From NCBI RefSeq assembly GCF_017310035.1, contig NZ_CP022296.1, forward strand, positions 1,984,001-2,048,000: 64,000 nt of DNA, written 5' to 3'. The position numbers and the translations under genes are program-made. How positions within the stretch are numbered: the first letter of the stretch is position 1; each line of letters opens with the position of its first letter. The notes beneath the pieces are model-generated. The model was not told the origin of the DNA and ran no database searches. It worked only from the letters and a program-made list of their open reading frames with translations. This DNA comes from Nocardioides sp. S5. GTDB taxonomy: Bacteria; Actinomycetota; Actinomycetes; Propionibacteriales; Nocardioidaceae. Positions 8,705 through 17,972 of this stretch are shown here, in pieces.

Positions 8705-9277
8705 ATGACCGATGAGCTCGAGGTGGCGGTGTCAGCCGCCGCCGCAGGCGACACCAGCGCGTTGCGCACGATCTACGAAGCGCTGTCGCCGCGGGTCATC
8801 GGCTACCTCACGCTGCGGGGGGCGCAGGATCCCGAGGGACTCACGAACGACGTGTTCGTGCGAGTCCTCCCGCGGATCGGCGAGATCACCGGTGGCTGGC
8901 AGGGTCTGCGGGCGTTCACGTTCTCAGTTGCCCACGGGCGGCTGGTCGATGAGTTCCGCAGCCGCGGCCGGCGCCCGGTGCATCAGGAGTACGACGCCGA
9001 GGACGACCCGCGAAGCCACGCCTCGGCAGAAGACCAGGCGCTGGAGCGGATCAGATCCGGCGGGGTGCTCGATGTCCTCGAGCTCCTGCCGGACGACCAG
9101 CGCTCCGTGGTCGTGCTGCGGGTGCTGGGCGAGCTGACGATCCGCGAGACCGCGGCGGTGATCGGGCGCAGCGAGGTCGCGGTGAAGAAGTTGCAGGGCA
9201 AGGCGCTGGCATCGCTGCGGATGCTGCTGAGTACCGAGACGGGCCACCTCGCCGGTGGCCACGAGACGACGGAGTGA
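8705..9277 (+). CDS. ECF-type RNA polymerase sigma factor
   Basis: A 190-aa sigma-70 family protein starting at ATG 8705, with GGGAGG ten bases upstream. Region 2 (about 10-80) includes DVFVRVLPRIGEI and RAFTFSVAHGRLVDEFRSR. Region 4 (about 125-180) includes LPDDQRSVVVLRVLGELT and the helix-turn-helix ETAAVIGRSEVAVKKLQ. It would direct RNA polymerase to a small regulon. Its stop overlaps the start of a membrane protein gene placed like an anti-sigma factor. The secreted repeat protein just upstream is a plausible target (inference). Confidence 0.93.
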   Translation: MTDELEVAVSAAAAGDTSALRTIYEALSPRVIGYLTLRGAQDPEGLTNDVFVRVLPRIGEITGGWQGLRAFTFSVAHGRLVDEFRSRGRRPVHQEYDAEDDPRSHASAEDQALERIRSGGVLDVLELLPDDQRSVVVLRVLGELTIRETAAVIGRSEVAVKKLQGKALASLRMLLSTETGHLAGGHETTE

Positions 9278-10026
9278 ACACGATGGACGAGATCAAGAGC
9301 CCGGCGGGCCCCCACGACGAGGCGCTGAACGACCCGGTCCTGAGCGTCCTCTTCACCGAACTGCGGGCGGTTGCCGACCGACCTGCGCCGCCCGTCGACA
9401 CCGAACTCGCAGCCGTCCTCGCGGGAGCAATCCCATTGGCGGTCGCCCGCGACCAGCGGAGCAGGACCGCCCGGACCGCGATCATCGGCCTGGTGACAAC
9501 GGGAATCCTGGCCGGGGGACTGGGGGCCGCCGCTGCCAACGAGTTGCCACCTCCAGCGCAGCGCATCGTGTCGAAAGTGGTCAACGGGCTGACCCCCTTC
9601 AACATCCCCAACCCCGACGAGCAGGGGCCAGTCGAGCACCAGCCCGACACCACGATCGACGACGACGATGACCAGCCCGGCCAGGACGGAACCGAGCGGG
9701 ACGGAACCGAGCGGGACGGAACCGAGCGGGACGGAACCGAGCGGGGCGGAACTGAACAGGGTGACCAGGGCGACGGCCAGGGCGATGGCCAGGACGGCCA
9801 GGACGGCCGGGGTGACCAGTCGGGCGGAGACCAGCCGGGCGACCAGCAGACCGACGGCTCTGGCGACCAGGGCGTATCAGATGACGCGGATCAGCAGGGC
9901 AGCGGCGAGGAAACCACGGGCGGCACCACCGGTGGGTCCGGCGACACGGGCGAGGCGGGCAACGGCTCCGGCGGCTCCGGCACGAACGGTGATCAGCCAG
10001 GCACCAACGGCTCCGGCCAGAACTGA
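9274..10026 (+). CDS. Anti-sigma-like membrane protein with Asp/Gly repeat tail
   Basis: The GTG at 9274 overlaps the sigma stop (GTGA). The 250-aa product has a cytoplasmic N terminus of about 65 residues, one membrane helix (about 70-90, IIGLVTTGILAGGLGAAAA), and a long outside tail. The tail opens with PFNIPNPDE, then is very rich in Asp, Gly, Gln and Thr and includes four DGTER repeats. I saw no HxxxCxxC zinc anti-sigma motif. Position, topology and overlap argue for an anti-sigma or sigma-regulator role. The low-complexity extracellular tail resembles that of the secreted protein upstream, which suggests a shared surface function. Confidence 0.8.
   Translation: MNTMDEIKSPAGPHDEALNDPVLSVLFTELRAVADRPAPPVDTELAAVLAGAIPLAVARDQRSRTARTAIIGLVTTGILAGGLGAAAANELPPPAQRIVSKVVNGLTPFNIPNPDEQGPVEHQPDTTIDDDDDQPGQDGTERDGTERDGTERDGTERGGTEQGDQGDGQGDGQDGQDGRGDQSGGDQPGDQQTDGSGDQGVSDDADQQGSGEETTGGTTGGSGDTGEAGNGSGGSGTNGDQPGTNGSGQN
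9685..9744 (+). repeat. Four 15-bp tandem repeats (DGTER)
   Basis: The unit GACGGAACCGAGCGG occurs four times without a mismatch, inside the extracellular tail of the anti-sigma-like protein. Perfect identity points to recent slippage expansion. Confidence 0.95.
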
Positions 10027-10035
10027 AGGGACATC

Positions 10036-10227
10036 ATGGGACTCCTCGGCCTCGGCATCTTCCTGGCCATCGTCGGTGCGGTGCTGAAATTCGCAGTCAC
10101 CGCCGAGACGCCGCACGTCGACATCAAGAAGGCCGGCCACATTCTGTTGTACTCCGGGATCGCAATCGCAGCCCTGGGGTTGCTGCTTGGCTTTGCCGAC
10201 GGCAGCTACACCGGCGGCAACAACTGA
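10036..10227 (+). CDS. Small two-helix membrane protein, DUF6458-like
   Basis: A 63-aa protein with two hydrophobic helices (about 2-22 and 33-53) joined by VTAETPHVDIKKAG. This layout, with its VDIKxxG-type loop, matches my memory of the DUF6458 family of small actinobacterial membrane proteins. It starts ten bases after the anti-sigma-like gene with AAGGGA as ribosome site and is likely in the same operon. Function unknown. Confidence 0.8.
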   Translation: MGLLGLGIFLAIVGAVLKFAVTAETPHVDIKKAGHILLYSGIAIAALGLLLGFADGSYTGGNN

Positions 10228-10358
10228 AGTGGAGTGACGTCCTGTAGGTAGGCCGGACCGGGGCTTTTCTGGATCGGCTTTGCGCTGCCGTTGGGCCGTT
10301 GCCGGGATTGGAGTGCACCGCGCTCGTGGTCGCGATCCTCGTGTCCGGGCACTGATGC

Positions 10359-12452
10359 TCAGCCCTGAATTGACGGAACGTTCTCTTCGTGATCGCCGGT
10401 GCAGGTCGGTGGGTCGTTGACCGTCAACGGCTCGCCGAGATCGTCCAGGAGTTGGCAGATGCGTCGGGCGACGACCTCATGTCGCTCGACCTCGCGTGTC
10501 CATCCCTGGCTGCGGGCGTGGTCGCTGAGTACGAGCTCCGTGGAGTAGCGGTCGCGCAGGCGCGGGGCGTACTTCGGCGTGGTGATGAACTTCGCGCACG
10601 TCAAGTACAGGTCGCACTCGCAGGGGCCTTCGGCTGGCAGGCGCAGACAGTGGCCGAGCTCGAGTTCGGTGCGGAAGAAGTTGCCCTTGATCCAGTCGAC
10701 CGTCTCGGGTGTAAGTTCTCGGTTCCGGACGGCGGAGGCTGACGGTCCGGCGATGGTGGCGTCGGCGCCGAGGACAGAGCTGTAGTCGTCGAGAACGGCG
10801 GGGTCGCTGACGTGGGCGTAGACCAGCGCCATCTGCACGCTCTTGTGGCCCAGGACGCTCATGATCGTCTGGAGTCGCGCGCCGCGTTCCGCGAGTTGAG
10901 TTCCGACGGTGTGGCGGAACCTGTGGGCAGTGATCGTCGGTTTGCCCTGCGGGTTGACCAGGCCCGCTGCCTGGCAGGCCCTCGTCAAGGCGTCGTCGAA
11001 GAGGTAGGCGTTCGAGAGGACCCGTCCCTGGCGGACGAACAGGCGCCGAGCGGGACGTTCCTTGTGGTTGCCGGGTAGCGGCCTGTCGATCTGCTCGCGG
11101 CGCAGGCCGTGGAGGGTCCGGATGGCGTCGGCTGCTTCCTCGTTTATCGGCACGGTGCGTTCGGAGTAGTTCTTGCTGGCGGGCAGCCGCAGCCGGGGTG
11201 TGCCGTCGGGGTAGGCGTCGAGGCAGTCCAGGTCGAGCATGCGGATCTCGCTGCGACGGGCACCACTCCATCTGGCGATCAGCAACGCCGCGCGCTGGAA
11301 GGGGCACTCAAGCGCGCGGACGGCGTCCATGAGGACCGTCAGCTCGTTGTCGGGGATGAACCTGGGGACGGCACGGGTGATCTTGGGCAGGTCGCCGTTC
11401 ATCAGCAGCGGACGACCGGGCATGTGAGGCCATTGCCAGGCGTAGCCGTCACGGAAGAACCCGAGCACGGCATGGATGTCTTGCCGCCGGGTCGCGGGAG
11501 CCAGCGGGGCGCCGGTGCGGTGATGGGTGAGCGTGGTCAGCCAGACGCAGAACTCCAGAGCGTCGGCACGGGAGACCTCGGCGAAGGACGCCACCGGCGC
11601 ACGGTTGGCCATCAGCCAAGTGGTGAACCTGCGCAGCCCTGCGGAGATGTTCTGGACCGTGGAGGGCCGGTCGAGCTGGCTGCGGGCATCCAGGTAGCGC
11701 TCGATCGTGACGGTCATGACCTGCGGCATGGGTGGCCAGACCACCCGTTTCGGCAGCGGCTCCTTCGGCACCTCGGGGATGTGACCGGCGTGGTAGAGCA
11801 GCAGCTGCAGGAGGAAGACCTGCGATCCCCAGTTGCGTCGCTTGCTGGCCCACTGGGAGTCGTCGCCGTGGAAGTGGCGCCGATCGGGTCGGCGGCCGAA
11901 GTCGTCGATCGCGTGCAGGAGATCCTGGAAGTCCGCGACGGTGAACGCGTCGAGCGCGGGGACTCCGCTGTGCAGCAGCATCCGCGACAATGCCCACTGC
12001 GCGGCGCGGCTGGCGGTCTTGGTCCGAAAACCCACCCGGGAGCCGAGCTCACTCAGCTCGTCACGGGCCTGCACCAACGGCAGGTTCAACGCCTCGGCGT
12101 GGACCCACACGTTCAAGGCCGGGACGGCGAGTAGCCAGTCCCAGTCGAACCTCACCCTGCCGGCGACTCCCAGGAAGGTCAGGTAGTGGCGTGCGTTGTA
12201 GGAGATGGGATCGGTGAGCGGGCCGCAGCGAGGGTCTTCATCCAACAGGCGGCCGACGCGGTGGGTCAACGGCTCGGCGAACCACTCGCTCAGATCGGGG
12301 TAGCGCGCCACGAACTCCTTGCGGTGCTTGAGTTTGAGGCTCAGATACGAGGGGTCGTTCGTCACCGCGCGGATCAGTTGCGCGAACTCCTCAGCCGATG
12401 CGTGCTCGGGGGTTTGCGCCAACACCACCGGTATCGCGGCCGGCGTTGTCAT
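10359..12452 (-). CDS. Tyrosine recombinase, Tn554 TnpB-like
   Basis: A 697-aa site-specific recombinase. Catalytic residues are visible: Arg in ARWSGARRSEIRML (about 405), HRFRH (about 525), LGHKS (about 550), and the nucleophile Tyr in ALVYAHVS (about 560). The long N terminus and the Cys-rich tail (CECDLYLTCAKF, about 640) fit TnpB of the Tn554 family, which is about 630 aa. It overlaps the upstream recombinase by ATGA, as tnpA/tnpB pairs do. No tnpC-like gene is seen downstream. The pair lies against an interrupted ardC copy, so this looks like a Tn554-type transposon or its remnant. Confidence 0.88.
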   Translation of the reverse strand: MTTPAAIPVVLAQTPEHASAEEFAQLIRAVTNDPSYLSLKLKHRKEFVARYPDLSEWFAEPLTHRVGRLLDEDPRCGPLTDPISYNARHYLTFLGVAGRVRFDWDWLLAVPALNVWVHAEALNLPLVQARDELSELGSRVGFRTKTASRAAQWALSRMLLHSGVPALDAFTVADFQDLLHAIDDFGRRPDRRHFHGDDSQWASKRRNWGSQVFLLQLLLYHAGHIPEVPKEPLPKRVVWPPMPQVMTVTIERYLDARSQLDRPSTVQNISAGLRRFTTWLMANRAPVASFAEVSRADALEFCVWLTTLTHHRTGAPLAPATRRQDIHAVLGFFRDGYAWQWPHMPGRPLLMNGDLPKITRAVPRFIPDNELTVLMDAVRALECPFQRAALLIARWSGARRSEIRMLDLDCLDAYPDGTPRLRLPASKNYSERTVPINEEAADAIRTLHGLRREQIDRPLPGNHKERPARRLFVRQGRVLSNAYLFDDALTRACQAAGLVNPQGKPTITAHRFRHTVGTQLAERGARLQTIMSVLGHKSVQMALVYAHVSDPAVLDDYSSVLGADATIAGPSASAVRNRELTPETVDWIKGNFFRTELELGHCLRLPAEGPCECDLYLTCAKFITTPKYAPRLRDRYSTELVLSDHARSQGWTREVERHEVVARRICQLLDDLGEPLTVNDPPTCTGDHEENVPSIQG

Positions 12453-13609
12453 CGTGCGTCACCGGCCCGCGGGGTCGTTCGAACGTGCTCCTGCTGGCCG
12501 AGCGCGCGCTGGTAGTCCGCGGCGACTTCGTGGTCAGCGACGCGGGTGTAGATGCGGGTGGACTCCACCGAGGCGTGGCCGAGCCTGCGCTGCAACGTCA
12601 ACTCCCGCATCCCGCCCTCCCACATTCGGGTCGCGTGCGTATGCCGGAGTGCGTGCGGGGTGACCCACGGCTCGCGGATGCCTGCTCGGGTCGCAGCACG
12701 GGCAAACAAGCGGACAAGCGCCGCGTAGCTCAATGGCTCGCACCGTCTGGAGCCCTTGCCGCCGACCAGGAACACGAACGGCGAAGATGCCTGTGCCGGG
12801 CGTTCGGACATCACGTAGTCGCTCAGCGCGGCGAGTGTGTCGGTGTCGAACAGGTCGACAACCCGTTCGGTCCGTGACTTCTGCCGGACCCCTGCCGGGT
12901 GGTCGTCGCGCACGCGCACGAAGACACGACGTCGGCCGTAGGCGACGTCGTCCAGGTGCAGGCTGAGTACCTCGCCCGGACGCAGGCCGCCATTGAGCAT
13001 CAGTAGCAGCATCGCCCGATCGCGACGACATGCGACCTTGGCGAACAACGCGGCAACCTGCTCGTCAGACAGTGGCCGCGGGAGACGCTTCGGCTGACGG
13101 ACCTTCAACGCTCGTCGTTGTGGCCGCTGCCGACTGGCCTCACCAGCAAAAGGCTGGTGCCGGTCCGTGACGCGCTGCCACGCCGGGTCGGGACGACGCT
13201 CGATCGGGTTTGCGCCGTCGTACTGCTCAGTCGCGATCGCCCACTCGTAGAAGCCACCGACTCCAGTCAAGATCCTGTTGATCGTCGCCGCTGACAGGAT
13301 CGGTGTTCCCGTAGGTCCGACCGCAGTCAGCGACAGCCGCCGTGCCCGTGATCTCGTCGGCTCCGTGCGGAGGAATGTCAGCAGGTCGATCGAGGACCGT
13401 GGACGCAGTTCGTCCCAGCCCATTCCTGAGTGGTCGAGGAACCGCCACAGGTGCAGCAGGTCGTAGGCGTAGCTGCGCACGGTGTTCGGCGAGCAACCAC
13501 GTGCCGTCAGGTAGCGAAGGTAGCCGGTCACCACATCGACAGTGGTCCCGTCCCCGCCGACGAGCCGGACCTCCAGACCGTCGACACCGCGGATAGCTTG
13601 AACTCTCAT
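12449..13609 (-). CDS. Tyrosine recombinase, Tn554 TnpA-like
   Basis: A 386-aa recombinase. ATG 13609 has GAGG upstream; a GTG six bases earlier is an alternative. It has an N-terminal SAM-like DNA-binding domain (SPNTVRSYAYDLLHLWRFL, about 40-60). The catalytic domain has Arg in LNGGLRPGEVLSL, HALRHTHATRM, LGHASVEST and the nucleophile in RIYTRV. Length and gene order (first of an overlapping pair with a 700-aa recombinase) match Tn554 TnpA. Only about 80 bases separate its start from the point where the ardC copy loses homology, as expected for a gene at a transposon end. Confidence 0.88.
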   Translation of the reverse strand: MRVQAIRGVDGLEVRLVGGDGTTVDVVTGYLRYLTARGCSPNTVRSYAYDLLHLWRFLDHSGMGWDELRPRSSIDLLTFLRTEPTRSRARRLSLTAVGPTGTPILSAATINRILTGVGGFYEWAIATEQYDGANPIERRPDPAWQRVTDRHQPFAGEASRQRPQRRALKVRQPKRLPRPLSDEQVAALFAKVACRRDRAMLLLMLNGGLRPGEVLSLHLDDVAYGRRRVFVRVRDDHPAGVRQKSRTERVVDLFDTDTLAALSDYVMSERPAQASSPFVFLVGGKGSRRCEPLSYAALVRLFARAATRAGIREPWVTPHALRHTHATRMWEGGMRELTLQRRLGHASVESTRIYTRVADHEVAADYQRALGQQEHVRTTPRAGDAR

Positions 13610-13689
13610 GGACACCTCGTCTTCGCGCTGTGGGTGAACTGCCAGAGAAAGCCCACCCGCCCGATGCTGTCCAGATAAGAGTTAGCGCG

Positions 13690-14483
13690 ACTGATTCGGC
13701 TTCCACCTCTGCGATCCCACGGTGCAGGGTCGCGTCGGCGGCGGACTGGGTCGACAGTGCGGTCTCTGGCGGCGCGTGGAGGAGAACGTGGCCGAGTTCG
13801 TGGGCGAGCGTTTTCACCTGGGCCGATTCGTCCATGTCCATGCGGATCGTGACCTCGCGGGAGAGGAAGTCGGTCAGCCCGTTGGCGCCTCCGATCGCCG
13901 CGGCAGAGGAGACGAGTCGGAGCTCGAAGCCAGCGGCGGTGATCTGGTCGGCGAGTCCGTCCCACAGCCCGGCCGGGGCCTGGCCTTGGAGCAGGGAGGG
14001 GCGGGGGAGTTCGGGCACCGGGTCACCTGTGGTCTGGGAGATGTCCCAGACGTAGGTCGGCTTGACCCCGATCATGCGGGTTCGGGCGTACTCCCCGGAC
14101 ATCGGCTTCTCGTTGCGCGCCAAGCGTCGCCAGGAGTTCGGGTCGTCGGGGGTGAACGAGGCAAACCGACCGGTGACCGGTGCGAGGATGCCGTAGCCGT
14201 GCTGGCCTTTCGCGACGCTGCGGCCGAGCGAGAGCCACTGGTGGAAGCCGGCCACGTACGTCGGCGTCGGCTCGGGCACTCTGCCCTCCTCGCACGCCGC
14301 GAAGTGCTGCGCCGCGATCAGCATCGAGTTCCCGAAGCTGCGCCCGCGGAACTGCGCGGCGAAGGTCAGGGCGCGCTTCCAGTCCTCACCGGTCACAAGC
14401 GCAGCGACGGACTCGGACAACTGCTCCTGGAGCGCCTCGAGCTTTGCTTCGCGGGCCGCTCGACCTCGTACCTGAGTGGTCAT
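13690..14483 (-). pseudogene. Truncated ArdC-like gene, 3' end lost
   Basis: From ATG 14483 the frame encodes an ArdC-like protein closely similar to the intact one at 6.5-7.6 kb. It shares RSFGNSMLIAAQ, PTYVAGFHQWLSLGR, KGQHGYGILAPV and the peptidase motif HELGHVLLH. Homology stops abruptly just after EVEAESVAL, at about position 13690. Beyond that the frame runs on as unrelated residues into the TnpA-like recombinase gene on the same strand. The expected YTVPYVSTW C terminus is absent, both there and beyond the recombinase pair. I interpret this as insertion by the Tn554-like element with loss of the distal part. The boundary is accurate to within a few bases only. Confidence 0.85.
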
Positions 14484-14659
14484 GACGCTGCAATCTCTAG
14501 GAACTCAGGTTCGGTCGGACGTCCATGCGCTCCGATCTGCGTTTGCGCAGGTGGCGTCGGTTCGACGCCTAGCAGCGCCCGCAATGACTCTGCGTCACTG
14601 CGAGTGGCGGTTTTGCTGTAGCATCGACGCATGATCGCCTCGCTTGAAGATGGTGACTG

Positions 14660-15754
14660 ATGGGTTTGGTGGCGCTGCCTGGTGGCAGCGCTGCTGATCC
14701 GGCACTGATAGGTGCGCAGGCGGTCCAGGACTTCGAGCAGGAGCTGGTCGACCAGTACGCGCTGGCGATGTCGGCGGCAGGTCTGACGGACCGCCACATC
14801 GGCGGGACTCGGGCGATCGTCATCGAGTTCGTTCGCTCGCTGTCGACTCCGCTGTGGGAGGCCACCTGCGCGGACGCGGACGCGTTCCTGGCACAGCAGC
14901 GGCGGATGGGGCTCAGCGTGTCCACCCGGGCGGGCAAGGCCGGAGCACTGGCGGGCTTCTACGAGTTCGTGATCGCCCGCTACGCCGGCACGATCCGCCG
15001 CGCGACTGGTGTCTTGGTCGAGCAGCCGATAGATGAGTTCAATCGCCAGTCCGGGGCATCGCTGGGCAAGGTCCGGGTGCCGCCATCGGATGAGGAGATC
15101 GACTCGCTGTTCACCGCTTGGCGTGGGTCGGTCCCGCAGGCACGCAAGTACCTTCCCGCGGCCCGCGACTACTTCGCCGCCTCGTTGTGGCGCCGACTCG
15201 GGCTGCGCATCAACGAGACCGTCATGCTCGACGTCCGCGACTGGCGCCCCGATCTGGGCGAGTTCGGCAAGCTCCACGTCCGCCACGGCAAGGGCTCGGG
15301 CGGCCGCGGACCGAAGCCCAGGCTGGTGCCAGCGATCAACGGCGCGAACCAGTTGATCGACTGGTGGCTGGCCGAGGTCCGCCCGCAGTATGGCCACGAC
15401 TGGGCTGACCCGGACGCGCCGCTGCTGCCGTCCGAGCGGTTCGACCGCGATCTGGACCGCTGTGGCCGGGTCGGCGCGAACGCGCTGCGCCGCGCGCTGG
15501 GAATCCAGGTCGACGAGTGGTTGCCGGCGTGGTCGGGCCGGATGACGCCACACGTGCTGCGGCACTACTGCGCCTCGTCGCTGTACGCGGCCGGGATGGA
15601 CCTCAAGGCGCTCCAAGAGCTGCTTGGGCACCAGTGGCTGGCCACCACCTCGGGCTACCTCCACGTCCGCAGCGACCACATCGAACGAGCGTGGAACAGC
15701 GCAAGCGACCGCATCGAAGCCCGCCTGGGCCTCCGTGCCGACTGGCCAAACTGA
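14660..15754 (+). CDS. Tyrosine-type site-specific integrase
   Basis: A 364-aa integrase divergent from the ardC remnant. The N-terminal core-binding domain covers about 20-110. The catalytic domain shows Arg in WRRLGLRINETVML, HVLRHYCASSLY, LGHQWLATTSGY and the Tyr nucleophile in SGYLHV. It is followed 31 bp downstream by an HTH gene and then a zinc-knuckle gene on the same strand, forming a three-gene recombination module. It could be the integrase of the whole element or of a smaller nested island. No att sites or adjacent tRNA are visible. Confidence 0.9.
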   Translation: MGLVALPGGSAADPALIGAQAVQDFEQELVDQYALAMSAAGLTDRHIGGTRAIVIEFVRSLSTPLWEATCADADAFLAQQRRMGLSVSTRAGKAGALAGFYEFVIARYAGTIRRATGVLVEQPIDEFNRQSGASLGKVRVPPSDEEIDSLFTAWRGSVPQARKYLPAARDYFAASLWRRLGLRINETVMLDVRDWRPDLGEFGKLHVRHGKGSGGRGPKPRLVPAINGANQLIDWWLAEVRPQYGHDWADPDAPLLPSERFDRDLDRCGRVGANALRRALGIQVDEWLPAWSGRMTPHVLRHYCASSLYAAGMDLKALQELLGHQWLATTSGYLHVRSDHIERAWNSASDRIEARLGLRADWPN

Positions 15755-15785
15755 GCCGACCGAGTAACCGAAGGAGAGGATCCAG

Positions 15786-16139
15786 ATGCAGTGGAGCCTG
15801 CGGCTACGAGCCGCCGAACGAGGAATCTGGAAGTCCGCGCAGCTGCGGCGGATGCTGGCAGATGCCGGGCTCGAGATCTCTGCCGGAAAGATGTCGTCGT
15901 GGTGGGCCGGCACCCCGCCGACGATGCGCCTCGAAGAGCTCGACGTCCTGTGTGCCGTGCTCAAATGCACCCCGAACGACCTGATGACACCCGAGCCGGA
16001 CAAGGTCGCCGCGCGCCGTCCCCGCAACACCGACGCAGCCAACGGCGGAAACGGGGATGGCGATCCGAACGGCAACGGCGGCACGCCACCGGCGGTCACC
16101 CCGCGGCTCGGCAAGCCGCGCTCGACCCCACCGCTGTAG
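15786..16139 (+). CDS. Cro/C1-type HTH regulator
   Basis: A 117-aa protein whose first 75 residues form an XRE-type helix-turn-helix (AAERGIWKSAQLRRMLADAG, then SSWWAGTPPTMRLEELDVL and LKCTPNDLM). A disordered Gly/Asn/Pro-rich tail of about 40 residues follows. The AGGAGAGG before the ATG is a good ribosome site. Between an integrase and its companion gene, it probably regulates or assists recombination, as an excisionase-like or repressor protein (inference). Confidence 0.85.
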   Translation: MQWSLRLRAAERGIWKSAQLRRMLADAGLEISAGKMSSWWAGTPPTMRLEELDVLCAVLKCTPNDLMTPEPDKVAARRPRNTDAANGGNGDGDPNGNGGTPPAVTPRLGKPRSTPPL

Positions 16140-16177
16140 CCCGCACCCGCATCGACCACGGACACGACGAGCACCGC

Positions 16178-17972
16178 ATGCCCGCGCCCGGCCCCAACGC
16201 GGCGTTGCGGCTGCCGCCCAAGTGCAACGCCTGCCAGAGCAACCGCGTCGCGTGGACCAGCCCCAGGGTCGACTTCTGCTATCAGTGCCTGCCCGGCGGC
16301 CCTTTCGCCGCTGCCACCGTGCGGCCGCTGCCGTGCCCGGACCGACTACTTCAGTCAGGGTCTGTGCAGCCGGTGCCACCCCCGCAGTCCCGAGCACATC
16401 GGGTCTTGCAAGGGCTGCCTCGCCTGGGGTGTCTACCCCCGCCACAACTGGACCTGCTGGTCCTGCCGCTGGTGGCAGAGCCACTACCCGAAGGGCACCT
16501 GCGTCTACTGCGGCCGCGCCGGCCACGTCAGCGACCGACAAGCCTGTCGCTTGTGCCTTGAGAATGCCCGCCTCGAGCAAGGGCCCGCTCGTGCCCCCGA
16601 TCTGGCTAGCGCCAACAACGGCAGCCAGCAGCTGTTCTTCGCCAACATGGTCTTCAAGCGTCACGTGACACCGCTGCCCGACTACGTTCGCGGGGATGGC
16701 CGTTGGTCGAAGAAGAACAAGAACCAGCTGCCTTACCCGTCCGGCACCAGCTTCGACGACTACGCGCTTGAGCAGCTGGTCCTGTTCGACATGGACCCCG
16801 ACCCCGAGGTGCTGCGCCAACGCCTCCTGGTCGAGGACAGCGACCTGACCCGGTACTGCGCGGCCATCGTCGCCGGTCATGCCCGCCGCTATGGCTGGAG
16901 CGTTAGGCAGCGCAATGCCGTGATCCAGTCGCTGCGGCTGCTGCAGATCCTGCGGCCCACTCCCACCGCGAAGGTTCGTGCCAGTGACGTCGTGTGCTTG
17001 CGCCGCTACGACGGAACCATCACATCCACCCTCGACGTCCTCGCCGAAGCCGGACTGTTGATCGAGGACGTCCCGACCCGGGTCGAGAGGTACTTCAACG
17101 CCAAGTTCATCGAGTCCGGAGCCCTCCCGGACACGATGCGGGAGCACCTCCAGCTGTGGCTTCAGATCATGCTCGGCGGTTCCCGGCACGCACCTCGCCA
17201 GTTGCCCCGGGAACCCGAGACCGTCGAGCTCCACATCCAAGGTCTCGCGCCCGTCGTGCAGACGTGGGTTGAATCCGGGCGCCAGTCGTTCGCCGAGATC
17301 AGCAAGGACGACATCCTGGCGGCCCTCGCTGCCCTGCCCGCCGGCACCAGCCACCGCCACTTCGCCGAGATCGGACTGAAGTCGTTGTTCAAGATCCTGA
17401 AGGGCCGCCGACTCGTCTTCACCAACCCCATGCGCGGCATCGACCTGACCCGCGTTCCGACGAACCTTCCGTTGCCGCTGGACCCCGCCGTGATCCGGGC
17501 CGAGCTGGACTCGCCGAATCCGGCCGTCGCGCTGGCCGTGGCGCTGGTGGCCTTCCACGGGCTGACCGGCAAGCAGGTCCGCGAGCTGCAGTTGACCGAC
17601 ATCGTCGACGGTCGCCTCAACCTCGACGGCCGCGACATCCCGCTCGCGGCACCCGTCAGGAGCCGGCTCGCCGCCTGGCTCGACTACCGCAACCGAACCT
17701 GGCCGGCCACCGCGAACCCACACCTGCTCATCAACCGACGCACCGCGCCGCGCCTCGTCCCCGGCGGGCACTCCTTTCCCTGGAAGGACAGTCGCGTCCG
17801 CCCACGGGCGCTGCGCGAGGACCGCATCCTCCACGAGATCCACGCCACCGGTGGCGACGTACGCCGCATCTACGACCTCTTCGGACTCAGCGTCGAAGGC
17901 GCCACCCGCTACCTCAAGACCGTCGAGCACCCCGACCTGAGGAACGATGACCAGCCTGGCACCCGGCCATGA
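16178..17972 (+). pseudogene. Zinc-knuckle/recombinase-like protein, frameshifted
   Basis: The N-terminal part reads from ATG 16178 with CNAC and CYQC zinc pairs as far as LPGGPFAA (about 16310). It then turns into Pro/Leu-rich nonsense that stops at 16561. A +1 frame takes over at once with CGRC, CSRC, CKGC, CWSC, CVYC and CRLC pairs, then a 440-residue body ending at 17972. The body is alpha-helical like a tyrosine-recombinase fold, but I do not see a complete R-H-R-Y set (KQVRELQL is a candidate box I). The two halves together make a plausible protein of about 600 aa with eight CxxC pairs. The break at about 16310-16330 is a frameshift mutation, a sequencing error or a programmed shift. 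Confidence 0.8.

Noticed and set aside
7693..8769. A 358-codon minus-strand frame rich in Val
   Set aside because: It is the reverse of the acidic-repeat gene, where GAC codons read as GTC. The forward frame has a signal peptide and ribosome site.
10228..10358. The missing 3' end of the broken ardC copy
   Set aside because: I translated this stretch on the minus strand and found no YTVPYVSTW or NPPGLDR match.
11109..12134. A 341-codon plus-strand frame
   Set aside because: Antisense to the TnpB-like recombinase with a full catalytic set.
14480..16174. A 564-codon minus-strand frame
   Set aside because: Antisense to an integrase with all catalytic residues; composition is Arg/Ala-rich without domain signs.
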